The translations under genes and the position numbers were made by a program. A stretch of 64,000 nucleotides of DNA from Combretum micranthum (lineage: Eukaryota > Streptophyta > Magnoliopsida > Myrtales > Combretaceae), in the NCBI GenBank assembly GCA_024138025.1, contig JAMXBD010001041.1, positions 248,001-312,000 of the forward strand. The letters are read 5' to 3'. Below the pieces are notes generated by a model, which made no database searches, was not told the DNA's origin, and saw only the letters and a program-made list of their open reading frames with translations. Numbering within the stretch: position 1 is the stretch's first letter; each line of letters starts with the position of its first letter. Of the stretch, positions 45,641 to 56,339 are shown one piece after another.

Positions 45641-48600
45641 TCAAATTTTTCCCTGTTTTCATTTTGCAAAAAACATTTGTTCAAAATGTTTCAAACTCCT
45701 CCAAATTCATTTCAAGCTTCTTAAAACTTGTTATTTGATCTCAATACAATCTAATAAACACAAACTCCACTTCAATCCATCAAACATCACTATAATAATC
45801 ATAAACAACTTCAAACCCCAATTTCACTATTCATCTTCTTCCTCAATAAACCAACTCCATTTACTATAAACTTTACAAATACAAACTTAAACAACACTTC
45901 TCAACTCATGTATAACATTAATACAACATTTAAGTTCTAATTCATAAAGAAAATAACAATTTACAAAGTATACTTAGCTTTAGAGAAGAAAAGAAGTTAA
46001 AGCTTCATCCTCTAGCTCGGTTTTCTCTATTTAGTTCATCTCCTAATCTTGATTCATCCTCTAGTTAGCTTTGATCTTGAGATTTGTTGAAGATTTGAAG
46101 AGAAAGAAAGAAAAAAATGAAGAAGAAAGGGAAAGGGAAGAGAAAGCATCGGTTGAGAAATAGAAAAAAAGAAAGGGAAAAGTGAGGGAAGAGAGAAGTA
46201 GAGGATAGAGAGGGTTTAAAGATAAAAGGATAGGGATTAAAATTAATATAAAGGATTATAGGTATAGGTTTAGAACTATCAGATCAAATATCTATAGTTT
46301 CAAGAGTATTTAAAAGTTTGTTTCGAAACCAATATGTTAGAAATTAAGAACTTACAATAAGAACTTAATTTGAGAATTTATTTTAGATAAAATATATTTA
46401 ATTTGAGTTTGGGTTTAAGAACTGATATTTTAAGATAAGCAAATGAACTCAAATTTTACCGAGATTTAGGAATTAGTGTTTAGGCTAAGAATCAAGGATT
46501 TAGGAATTCTCTAAACATTTTGATGACATGTTTAAGGAATTTGAAACTCAAATCTCAAACCAACTTAATTATTAGCTAATTAAATTATATCAACTTGTCT
46601 ATTTAAATCCTATAATTCATTTTAGTCATTTAAATCTGTCTAAAACCAATTTCTATTTTAGGTGAAGAGTTGGGGTATTTCATTATGTTTCCTTGGTAAA
46701 ACTATCTTTGTTATTTAAGAAAACTTTGAGAAAACTCATATTACTCTACTTCTATGTTGTTTGATAATAACTCCATTATTTTGTGACAAGTCACATGATA
46801 GAAAATCTAGTTTGAAGTTCCTTTAGTAAAATTCTACTTTTAAATTAGTTGAGACAATATCATTATGTAGATGCAAGTATTATGAGCATGTAAAATAATA
46901 AGAATATAAGAAAATACGAGAAACAAATAATGATAAGCAAGATAATAAAATATCAAGTATTGGGAACCTTAACTTTATCAAAGTATCCCGGTCAAGTATT
47001 AGGAGCCTTAGCTTCATCAAGGCATCTCGGGACTAAGAATAGACTAGTCCCAAAAGAATAAACAAAAAAAATAAAAGGTTGTTTTGTCTTGATATAGATA
47101 AGTCTAAGACTAGAAAGACTAGTCTTACCAATAGCATGAAATAAATAAATAAATTGCAAAGCATGAAATTAAATAAATAAGAAGTGAGCTTATATGCTCT
47201 AAAGATTATATAAAAACATAAATATATTTAGTTAGATATAAAAATCAACATAATAGAATATGAAGTTTATGTGCAAGAGCAAAACATGAATATGTTGTTG
47301 CTTTTACTACTCATATGAGTTTCAAAACAATACCATAGTCATGTTAAGTTACATGACATGGGTAAATAAATGGTTAGAAGAAGTTTACCTAAAGTGTTTA
47401 TATGGTATGAAGATGGTAGATGAAAATGGTATTATGTGAGTAGTGATATGTGGTAGAAATTTTGTGTATAAGGAATGATTTTTTTGTAAAGAATTGGTTT
47501 AAGAGAGTTTTGGTAGAGATAACTCTTGAAGAGAGGATTTGTGGAGAGATTTTGAGAGAGTTTTGGTAGTGAAATGAATTGTGTGAAAGAATGAAAGAGG
47601 AATGGGGTATTTATAGAATTTTAAAGTGAAAATTAGATGTAATTAAATTAATTGAAAAAGAAAATAACTGAGGATGAAGAGAGAGGGGGAGTGGACGGCA
47701 ATGGAGGGGAGAGAAAGAGAAATTTGATTAAAATTAATTTTAGAAGAAAAATGTAAGAGAAGTTTAGTAATATGTGGTGTAGAATTTTTATGGGAAAATA
47801 AAATTGTAAAAATAGGTATGTAGGTGTAAGAATAAGTAGTAAGAAAAAGTAGAGATAGAGGAATAGTAATGAATAGTAGAAAGTACTATGAATAGTAAAC
47901 TAGACAATTAAAGTACCGGTAGTAATAAAAATACGCGTAATAATGCGATATCTGTAATTTTTAGCTACCGAAAAATTCTAAAACTGATATTTTTGAAAAC
48001 CTTATATTTTTATGAGTCTATTGGTATTAACAGAATATTTTTGCCATCTAGTGTACCGGGGCAGGGTTTATGAAAACTGATCCCATTTGGATCCGAAGGA
48101 CACTAGAAATTTGAGAATATGATATTTTTAGGCTTTCCTATATTATTACGAACTATTATCAACAATTATTTTCATTTCGTTGTTTAGGGTTTAAGAGTGC
48201 GGGAATGCTGGATCTTAAACACTAGGTTTATTTTTATGCTTTGTTGATTTTTAAGGTTCCGGTTTGACTTACGGTTTTGTTGAGTTATTCGCAAGGTATA
48301 ATTTCGGAGTTTTTACCGTATTATATTTTTAGTTCAATATCCATGGTTTATCTCATTTTATTTGTGATTAATTAACAGTTTTCAGTTCTCGGATCGTTTA
48401 ACCGAGTCTAGGGTTATGAGTTGACTCAGTTTGACTTTTGGTGAAAATTGAAATTTTTGATTCTAAAATTCACGGAAGGATTTAAGATCTTAGCATTTCG
48501 TTGTCGAGATTTATTTGGATATATTGTCTTGATTTGTGTGTTAGGAATCTGGTAGATGATTTGATTGACGTACGGATGTTGATTCAACTATAGTTGGATT

Positions 48601-48766
48601 TTTATATTTTGTTTCAAAGGTTCTCATTTTCTCAAGACTAAGAATTCTCATTTTTTTATCTTATTTAGAATTAAATTTTAACTTGGTTCGATTTTTAGGG
48701 TTTCGATTCTGGTGTTTGACTTTTAGGATTATTTTCTACGAATTATGAAATTTTCAGGGGTTTACA

Positions 48767-49187
48767 TGATGAGTGGAAAAACATTTATCCTCCTCATTTA
48801 TTTTTTCCTAATTTTTTCTAGGTTATCATCTTAAAAGACAATTTACCGTATGAGTTATATGCTCTTCTTGTTTTATTATACAATTATATTAGTTTCACTA
48901 GAATAAGTCGCATTTAGTATTGAAGCTAAACAAATTATTTAGCTTTAGGAAAAAGGAAGAGTAATTATAAAAAACATATAGAGCAATACAAACACTACTA
49001 CACTATCCCAGGTAAACCAGACCATTTGGGGAAACTGCAACATTCAAGTAGGTCACTCCATTTAGAACATCCAATACAAGTAAAATAAATTATTATATGA
49101 AGTATCTCATCTCAATTATGATGAAAAAATAGACAAAACCTCACTATCTCTAGTAAACCCTTACTTAGCCTTTGCAAAGCCCACAAG
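48767..49187. repeat. Right half of local repeat block Y2 and flank of hAT
   Basis: Bases 48770-48890 match 32540-32640 (TTATTTTTTCCTAATTTTTT and ATGAGTTATATGCTCTTCTT). The rest up to the hAT element has no gene. Confidence 0.5.
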
Positions 49188-50053
49188 TAGACGTCGTCAC
49201 TGTTCGGTTCGGGTCTGGAACCGGACCCGAACCGTCGGTTCCCGATTCCTGATTCCAAAAGTGGTGGAATCGGAACCGGACCCGGGAGCCGGTCTGGTTC
49301 CTGGTTCTTAGGAACCGCCGGTTCCCACGGTTCGGTTCCGATTCTAGAGGAACCGGGAACCATGAAAAAAAATAAAAAATCAATTAAATAATTCACTTAA
49401 TTTAACTAAGAAAAAATGCAAAATAAATTTTTAACTTGAAAAATATTGAGCCTAACAATAATTCTTCATAGCATTAGTTAAAAGAAATTCTATAATTATG
49501 TATTTATTTATATACAATCACTTGCACTTTTTTAGTTGTTATATTAGCAATGTGACACTATAAAATATTCAAAGATATAAATAATTCTCAATAACAAAAA
49601 ACGAATCACACATTGTTAAGAAAGAAAGTCTACTTTGATTAGAAGTCTACATAAATTTAACAATATATGATTTCAAATGTATTTATTACTTGTGCTGTTA
49701 ATAATAACACATCAAATATTGTGAATAGGAAATGAATTTTTTATTGTTTATGCAAAATAGTTTTAAATATTTATTTTATAATTTATTTTTTATATAATTT
49801 TCTTTCTTTTTTTTCTTACTTTTTTTTTATAATTTTTATGGTGTAGAACCGCCGGTTCTGTCGGTTCTTGAATCGACGGTTTCAAAACCGCTGCGCCATG
49901 AGGTTTTTAGGGATAACACCGTAAGGACCCGCCAGAACCGACAGGTCCTTTACTGGTTCAGACCCGCCATTGCTGGGCCGGTTCCTGGTTCAAGAACCAC
50001 CGGTGACGGATCAAGTCGGTTCCCAATTCGGAACCGACCCGTGATGATATCTA
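49188..50053. mobile_element. hAT-like non-autonomous element with dense GGTTC/GAACC repeats
   Basis: The left end TAGACGTCGTCACTGTTCGG and the inverse of the right end, TAGATATCATCACGGGTCGG, match over the terminal ~25 bases. The flanking 8-mers CCCACAAG (49180-49187) and ACCACAAG (50054-50061) agree at 7 of 8, a hAT-type duplication. Both subterminal ~180-base regions consist almost wholly of GGAACCGG and CGGTTCC variants. The AT-rich middle (49370-49840) has no coding capacity. The open frames over 49112-49396 merely translate the repeats. Confidence 0.82.
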
Positions 50054-50061
50054 ACCACAAG

Positions 50062-50367
50062 AAACATCATTTCTCCTAAGTCTTTGATGAAACCTCAATC
50101 CAAAGAGGTAAAGGATTACATTGAACCTACTTACTTTAACTAACGCCTCAACAAAGCAATGTAGAAGTATATTCATCCCTACTTTACAGAGTTGAGCGAT
50201 TGCCCTTTACCTTTCATGGAAGCAAAGGTTTCCTAGTGGTAGCAAGAACGGCACAATTGGATACCACATATTTGTTGTACCACCAATACATTCCCATGTA
50301 ATTCATTAAGCTTTATATATATAAGGATTAATAATAAAAATGGTATCAAAATTTTCGTAAAAAAAAT
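50062..50367. other. No gene seen
   Basis: Short flank between the hAT element and B copy 2, continuing the sequence seen left of 49180. Confidence 0.5.
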
Positions 50368-50631
50368 TCTCACGCCCCAAGGGTACTCTAAATGTAGCAG
50401 TCTATCATATATGAAATTAAAGTTTAAGAATGACTCCCTTAGTTATCCGAAAGTCTCGACATCATATGTAAGGCACACTTCACAATAATAGGAGATACCG
50501 ATGGGATGTGTAGTTTGAGAAAGTAACATATGACATACAAGAATCTAATTAAACATTTATCCTTAAAATCATGAAAATATAGTCTTTACATCATCTTAGG
50601 GACATTTTTCTGATAAAATCTCTATATATCA

Positions 50632-52293
50632 TGTTGGTCCCAAAAGAATAACCAAGAGGGAGATGAATTGGTTATTCAATAAAAAATTCACTTTTTGAAA
50701 AACTCAACTAAATTCACACCACTTAGTTAATCAAATTATAATGGCTTTTAAACTCACTTGAAAACAACAAACTTAACTACCAATAACTTTAATCAAAATT
50801 CAGATAAAACAAGTTTACTTAAGTTCACAAAAGATTAAGCAAAAGTTTAAAGTTGAGCTTCCAGTCTACTATCTGATTTAGTCTCTTATTAGAAAATAAA
50901 CTTCCATTTACTCTTTGATTTAGTCTCTGAGTATAAAAAATCAGCTAAAACACATAAGTAAACATGCACAAAATTAAAAAGATAAGGTAGAGAAGAATGC
51001 AAAGTCGATTTATAGAGATTTCGCCTCGAGCGTTAGTCTTCTCTTCCAGTACCAAGCTGGGAACCTGATATTCCACCGGTATGTTCCATTATATTCAACA
51101 ATTAACAAGTTACAAGTTCTTTGCCAAAGCACTTGGCTACAATGCACTCAGCTTGATTCTTCAAGCTTTCTTCAAACTAACAATCAATCTACTGAGTCTA
51201 CTTGTAACTTTCAATCTCACACAAAATAAATAAATATAAATAAGAGGAAATAAAATATGAATCCTCGAAATTTCGAACAAGAGAAGACAATAAGAATGAT
51301 AGTAATTTTGCTCGAATAAAATGAAATTCCGTGGCTTTCTGTGTGCTTGATCTCTATCACATAATGTTCTACTCTCACTCTATTTTGGGCATGTATAAAT
51401 TATCCTTATTTCTTCCAACGGCTAGGACTTGAAGTTGATAAGATTAAGTCCTAATATTGTGCATGTTATTCGGATGGGATCTGCTTGTTGAGTCTTCTTC
51501 AACTGAAAAATTTGAAGAAGCTAATATCTTATTGTAGTTATCTCGTGATTTTCTCCAATAGATAAGGTTGAATATCCATCAGCCGAGATAATGATCTTTA
51601 TCTTGAATTAAATTTGATTTATGACGTTGTTGATGTATTATTGATGAAAACTATCTTCTAATACTGTTCGTAAGAAAATAGGACCGTATCTTCTATATTT
51701 GTTGAATTCCTTATATGGCTAATTATTTATCAAACAATCTCCACATGGAAATCTAGATCATGTCTCAAATATATATAAAAAAAAAAAAAAAAAACTTCAA
51801 AAGCCTGTTGAGATGTATTTTTTCTTGACCACGTGATTTTCACTTACTGTCAAAAACATTATCTTTCCAAGAATAAGCTTTAATCCAATAAAACTTGAAT
51901 TCCTATGGATATTTAAACCAACTATGTGCAACATAATTTAATGTATTACTCAAATACATTCAACTTTGTGCTGCATCTTCAAATTAATGAATTGATTGAA
52001 GAAAAATCGATCTGCAATTTTCTATTTGTGATATTGCAGCTTTTTTGCGTGTTGCAAGTTTACTCTCTGATTTACCTTATGACTATTATAAATGTCTTGT
52101 AAACTAGTGATTTAGCTTCTGAGTTATCTTTTGTTTATTCATTTTTCTTGAAAAACTTTCCCGAACATATTCTAAATTACTTTTTAAGTTGAATCTCTTT
52201 TGAAAAACATTTTCATAAACCTGTTATCATACTTAAGCACTGCACACTTGATAAATTTGTTAGTAAACACTTATACATATTTTGTTATCATCA
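50632..52293 (-). repeat. Copia 3' LTR (left on plus strand)
   Basis: Starts TGTTGGTCC and ends GTTATCATCA. On the minus strand this gives the start TGATGATAACA, a common copia LTR start. Carries an A-run at 51779-51795. Confidence 0.75.
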
Positions 52294-53491
52294 AAAATAA
52301 ATTAAGAGACTTAAAATTCTCCACCTTTTTGATGATGACAAAATATTATACAAAAAATATAAATGACTTTATTATGAAAAATATATTTTTTTTTTGTTCA
52401 CTTATTCTCTCCTTCTTTTTGTTGTCATCAAAAACCAAAACTTTAACATTTGAAGTCTATTTTCTTTTATATCTTAAAAGGATAACTAATCATTTTTCAA
52501 GCAAGCCTTCTCTAAACTATTTTATCACCAATTATTTATCAGCAAATAACATCTAATTGATTTAATAAACACTTACTCCCCCTTTACATTTTTCTTTTAG
52601 AAAATAAGCTCCCCCTTAATATGATACCAATTGATTTATTTATTTTAAAAAATTAGATTCTAATTATTTTCATGTCAAAATATGGACAGCAAATTATAAA
52701 GAATGAAACACCATAATCAAGGGAGTTAGAATAATAATACCAAATTCTTTTACACTTTTTCTTGTTTATGAAGTCACATTCTCTTCTCTTCTGATTAAGG
52801 CAATTGTTGATTATAATCATATCCCTTTGCTCTTTGCCCCAAATCTAAGATCACTAATAAACATGTTATACTTCTTATGAATCCATACAAGTTTAGGTCC
52901 ACTGAAAAACAAGCTTCTATTTCATTTATTCTTTCCTTGTTGATCACTAAGTTTGTTTCTTTTGTAAAAACAATATTTCTCAATGTGTCCTACTTTATTG
53001 CAAAAGAAACACTCATAAGAATGTATTATATCTTTGATTTACCTAATAATAATGATTTTGTCTTGGATAACATTACCATATATTATCTGTACTCTCTGCT
53101 ATACTTTCAATGGATATTTTTGTTGAGAATACCTTATGATCTAGCCTCTGTTGTTACTATTCATGCCTTTTTTACTCATTTCTTTAGCAGACTTATCATT
53201 CCCAGATTCACTTTCTATAATAAATACTGTCTTTTTCACATTATTTGATGAATTTCCATGTTCATAACCAAGTCCATGCTTAATAAATGTTGGTCTTTAA
53301 CCACCTATAAGCATGTCTAACTTCTTATCACTTTCATTAAATTTATTGAATGTTTTTTCAATAGACTGTGACAAATCTTCTACTCTTCCTTTTAAATCCT
53401 TAATTTCATTTTCAAAACATCGTTCTCTTTCTTTAAAACATTAAATTTAACATACAATTTTTCATTATCATTCTCTAAAATATCATTCTCA
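52294..53491 (-). pseudogene. Copia internal region after gag, broken
   Basis: Translations of the minus strand give scattered gag/pol-linker fragments, e.g. NDILENDNEKLYVKFN and a short LWIHKKY-like stretch near 52900, in changing frames with many stops. No protease, integrase or RT motif is found, so the pol region has been deleted. The AT-rich plus-strand frames (52200-52556, 52877-53248) are shadows. Confidence 0.5.
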
Positions 53492-54226
53492 TCAACAAGC
53501 AATTTGTTTATTTGTTTCAAAACATCTTTTATTATTTTTCAAAGCTTTATTATCATCATCTAATTTAGAAATTTTCAATTCATCCTTTTTAAGAGCCTTT
53601 AAAAGCTTTTTCATCTCAGAATACATTTCATTATCACTCATTTCATCTTCTGAATTAGAATTTACCTTGCATGTAGCCATCAAACACAAATTGGCTTCTT
53701 CCTCATCTTCACTTGCAGCTTCTGAGTTAGCTTTTGACTCATCTAAATCACTTGAATTCACCATCATTGCTCGACTTTTCTTCTTGAACTTCTCCATCTT
53801 CTTGATCAAAACAGGGCATTCGTATTTGAAGTGTCCAAGCTTCTTGCACTCATAGCATATTATCTCCTTCTTTTCCTTCTTTTTATCATTCTCTTTATAA
53901 CTTTTCCCTACATCACACTATTACGATTAATATCATATTTTTTTATTTAACAAAATCCTACCTTCTTTCTTGAGAAACTTATGAAGACATTGAGCTAACG
54001 AATTGACATCCTCATCTTCATCACTTGTTTCTTCTGATTCGGAATCTTCAACAACCACTTTCTTTACTTTAAAAGCTATTGCTTTCTTGTTACTTTCACG
54101 TTCTTGAGTGGTGTTGAGATGAGATTCGTAGGCCATCAAATTCTCCCTCAATTGGCTAAGTGTAAGCTTGTTTAAGTCTTGGGCTTCTTCTATAGCTGTC
54201 TTTTTGGCATCCCACGACTGAGGCAA
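53492..54226 (-). pseudogene. Copia gag C-terminal half with CCHC knuckle
   Basis: The frame 54226-53933 reads PQSWDAKKTAIEEAQDLNKL then LSQLRENLMAYESHL, the C-terminal signature of the copia gag (UBN2 type). An acidic Ser/Glu stretch (DSESEETSDEDED) follows. After a frame break, the knuckle IICYECKKLGHFKYECPV (near 53870-53815) has the canonical C-x2-C-x4-H-x4-C spacing. The next frame (53809-53492) is a Lys/Glu-rich coil: KKMEKFKKKSRAMM, acidic repeats, then KLLKALKKDELKISKLDDDN. This is the usual copia gag-to-protease linker. Confidence 0.85.
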
Positions 54227-54752
54227 GATCGCAACAGCTTCCTAACAAGATCATAATCTTCTATTTTCTTTCCAAGAGATGTTAGTTTATTAGTTACAGT
54301 TGTAAAATGATTAAAAGCATCATTAATTTTCTCATGAATTTAATCTTAAACAATTCATATCTTTGCAACAAAGTATTAATTTTTGTTTCCTAAATAGTAT
54401 CCATTCCTTCATATGTTTCAGATAAAGTATCCTAAATTTCTTTAGCTGTATCATAGGAAGAAATCAAATAAAATTTAGATGGTGCTATTGTAGTAAGTAA
54501 TAAGTTCTTAGCCTTATTGTTCTTCTCTATTAGCTTCAATTCGACATCTGAGAATGTAGCATCATCAGTTCTTGTCATTTCATTATCTTAAATGCAATTA
54601 CTTGCCAAGAACCATAATCATTAGCTTAATGTAAGTACACATGCGCATCTTCCAATATAAATAATTCGTGCCATCAATATATGGAGCTCCATTGATTGCT
54701 ATGTTATTTTCAGTCATTATGTTAAATCTCTCAATTTTGCAAAAAGAGAACC
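54227..54752 (-). pseudogene. Copia gag N-terminal part, decayed
   Basis: Sequence between the primer site and the SWDAK motif. On the minus strand it contains recognisable pieces of an N-terminal gag domain (near 54715: MTENNIAINGAPYIDG-like; near 54600: NDYGSWQ), but with stops and frame changes throughout. Confidence 0.65.
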
Positions 54753-54764
54753 GCTCTGATACCA
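54753..54764 (-). other. Copia primer binding site (initiator tRNA-Met)
   Basis: The minus strand reads TGGTATCAGAGC, two bases from the LTR terminus AACA (54767). Confidence 0.9.
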
Positions 54765-54766
54765 AT

Positions 54767-56339
54767 TGTTAGTCCTAAAATAATAACCAAGAGGGAGTGA
54801 ATTGGTTATTCAATAAAAATTTCACTTTTTCATATAATAGCTTTTAAACTTACTTGAAAACAACAAACTTAACCACCAATAACTTTAATAAAATTTGGAT
54901 AAAACAAGTTTACTTAAGTTCACAAAAGATTAAGCAAAAGTTTAAAGTTGAGCTTCCATTTACTCTCCGATTTAGTCTCTGAGTATAAAAAATCAGCTAA
55001 AACATATAAGTAAACATGCACGGAATTAAAAAGATAAGGTAGAGAAGAATGCAAAATCGATTTATAGAGGTTTCGCCTCAAGCGTCAGTCTTCTCTTCCA
55101 GCACCAAGCCAGGAACCTGATATTCCACACCGGTATGTTCCATTATATTCAACAATCAATAAGTTACAAGTTATCTTTGCCAAAGCACTTGCTACAATGC
55201 ACTCAGCTTGATTCTTCAAACTTTCTTCAAGCTAACAATCAATCTACTGAGTCTACTTGTAACTTTCAATCTCACACAAAGTGAATAAATCTAAATAAGA
55301 GGAAATAAAATATGAATCCTTCAAATTTCGAACAAGAGAAGACAATAAGAATGATAGTAATTTTGCTCGAATAAAATGAAATTTCGTGGCTTTCTGTGTG
55401 CTTGATCTCTATCACATGAATGTTATACTCTCACTCTATTTTGGGCATGTATAAATTATCCTTATTTCTTCCAACGACTAGACTTAAAGTTGATAAGATT
55501 AAGTCCTAATATTGTGCATGTTATTCGGATGGATCTACTTGTTGAGTCTCCTTCAACTGAAAAATTTGAAGCAGCTGATATCTTATTGTAGTTATCTTGT
55601 GATTTTTTCCAATAGATAAGGTTGAATATCCATAAGCTAATATAATGATCTTTATCTTGAATTTTGAATTTGATTTATGACGTTGTTGATGTATTCTTGA
55701 TGAAAACTATCTTCTGATACAGTTCACAAGAAAATAAGATCGTATCTTCTATATTTGTCGAATTCCTTGTATGGCTAATTATTTATCAAACAATCTCCAC
55801 ATGGAAATCTGGATCGTGCCTCAAAAAAAAAAAAAAAACTTGAAAAGCCTATTGAGATGTATTTTTTCTTGACCACATGATTTTCATTTTCTGTCAAAAA
55901 CATTATCTTTCCAAGAATAAGCTTTAATCCAATAAAACTTGAATCCCCATGGATATTTAAACCAACTATGTGGAACATAATTGAATGTATTACTTAAATA
56001 CATTCAAATTTGGTGCTGGGTCTTCAAATTAATGAATTAATTGAAGAAAAAACGATCTGTAATTTTCTATTCATGATAATGCTGCTTTTTTGCGTATTGC
56101 AGGTTTACTCTCTGATTTACCTTCTGACGGTTATAAATGTCTTGTAAACCAGTGATTTAGCTTCTGAGTTACCTTCTGTTTATTCATTTGTTCTTGAAAG
56201 ACTTTCTTGAATATATTCCGAATTACTTTATAAGTTTAATCTCTTTTGAAAAACATTTTCATAAACCTTTGATCATACTTAAGCACTGCACACTTAATAA
56301 ATTTGTTAGTAAATACTCATACATGTTTTTTAATCATTA
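54767..56339 (-). repeat. Copia 5' LTR (right on plus strand)
   Basis: Direct repeat of 50632-52293 with scattered substitutions and indels. The terminal CA expected at the right is mutated to TA near 56339. An A-run at 55824-55838 parallels the one in the other LTR. Confidence 0.78.

Larger units (their letters stand above)
41388..46682 (-). mobile_element. Solo-LTR-like unit S, copy 2, with nested insertion
   Basis: TGTAAAGACCCGACATG (41388) to GGGGTATTTCA (46682), with a perfect target duplication TTATG (41383-41387 and 46683-46687). Without the nested 1430-bp insertion (43008-44437) and its TSD copy it is about 3.86 kb, roughly 0.33 kb longer than S copy 1. The extra length sits in the AGTTCATTT-type repeats (44600-44880), the stretch to about 45200, and a different GC-rich island (45440-45640). 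The other parts align almost base for base. No coding domains. Confidence 0.83.
39101..48766 (-). mobile_element. Long LTR-like unit B, copy 1, interrupted by S copy 2
   Basis: It runs from TGTCACACCCGGAGG (39101) to GGGGTTTACA (48766). After removal of S copy 2 (5.3 kb) about 4.4 kb remains. It is homologous in pieces to 50368-59732: the start, the TAGCTTAGTGAG region, the GATGAGTATTTCGTA-AAATTCTA block (40312 versus 57278), the AGTATT-GGAGCCTTAGCTT block (46998 versus 58275) and AGAATAGGTATGTA (47811 versus 59231). No gene is encoded. A simple target duplication is not visible, so the exact ends are less sure than for S. Confidence 0.65.
50632..56339 (-). mobile_element. Ty1/copia deletion derivative with two long LTRs
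   Basis: Two direct repeats (50632-52293 and about 54767-56339) share almost their whole length, e.g. AAGAATAACCAAGAGGGAG, TCTTCTCTTCCAG and GTGGCTTTCTGTGTGCTTGA. They bound a 2.5-kb internal region with a minus-strand primer site next to the right LTR and a polypurine stretch (AAAAAGGTGGAGAA on the minus strand, about 52317-52330) next to the left LTR. Only gag-like sequence is present. Integrase and RT are missing, so the copy is non-autonomous. The exact TSD is unclear (TATCA at 50627-50631 against AATCA at 56341-56345). Confidence 0.82.

Noticed and set aside
49112..49396. 94-codon Pro/Gly/Arg-rich minus frame
   Set aside because: Entirely explained by the GGAACC repeats of the hAT-like element.
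52200..53248. Plus-strand frames of 118 and 123 codons in the copia element
   Set aside because: Antisense to the decayed copia internal region. Phe/Ile/Leu/Ser-rich due to AT content.
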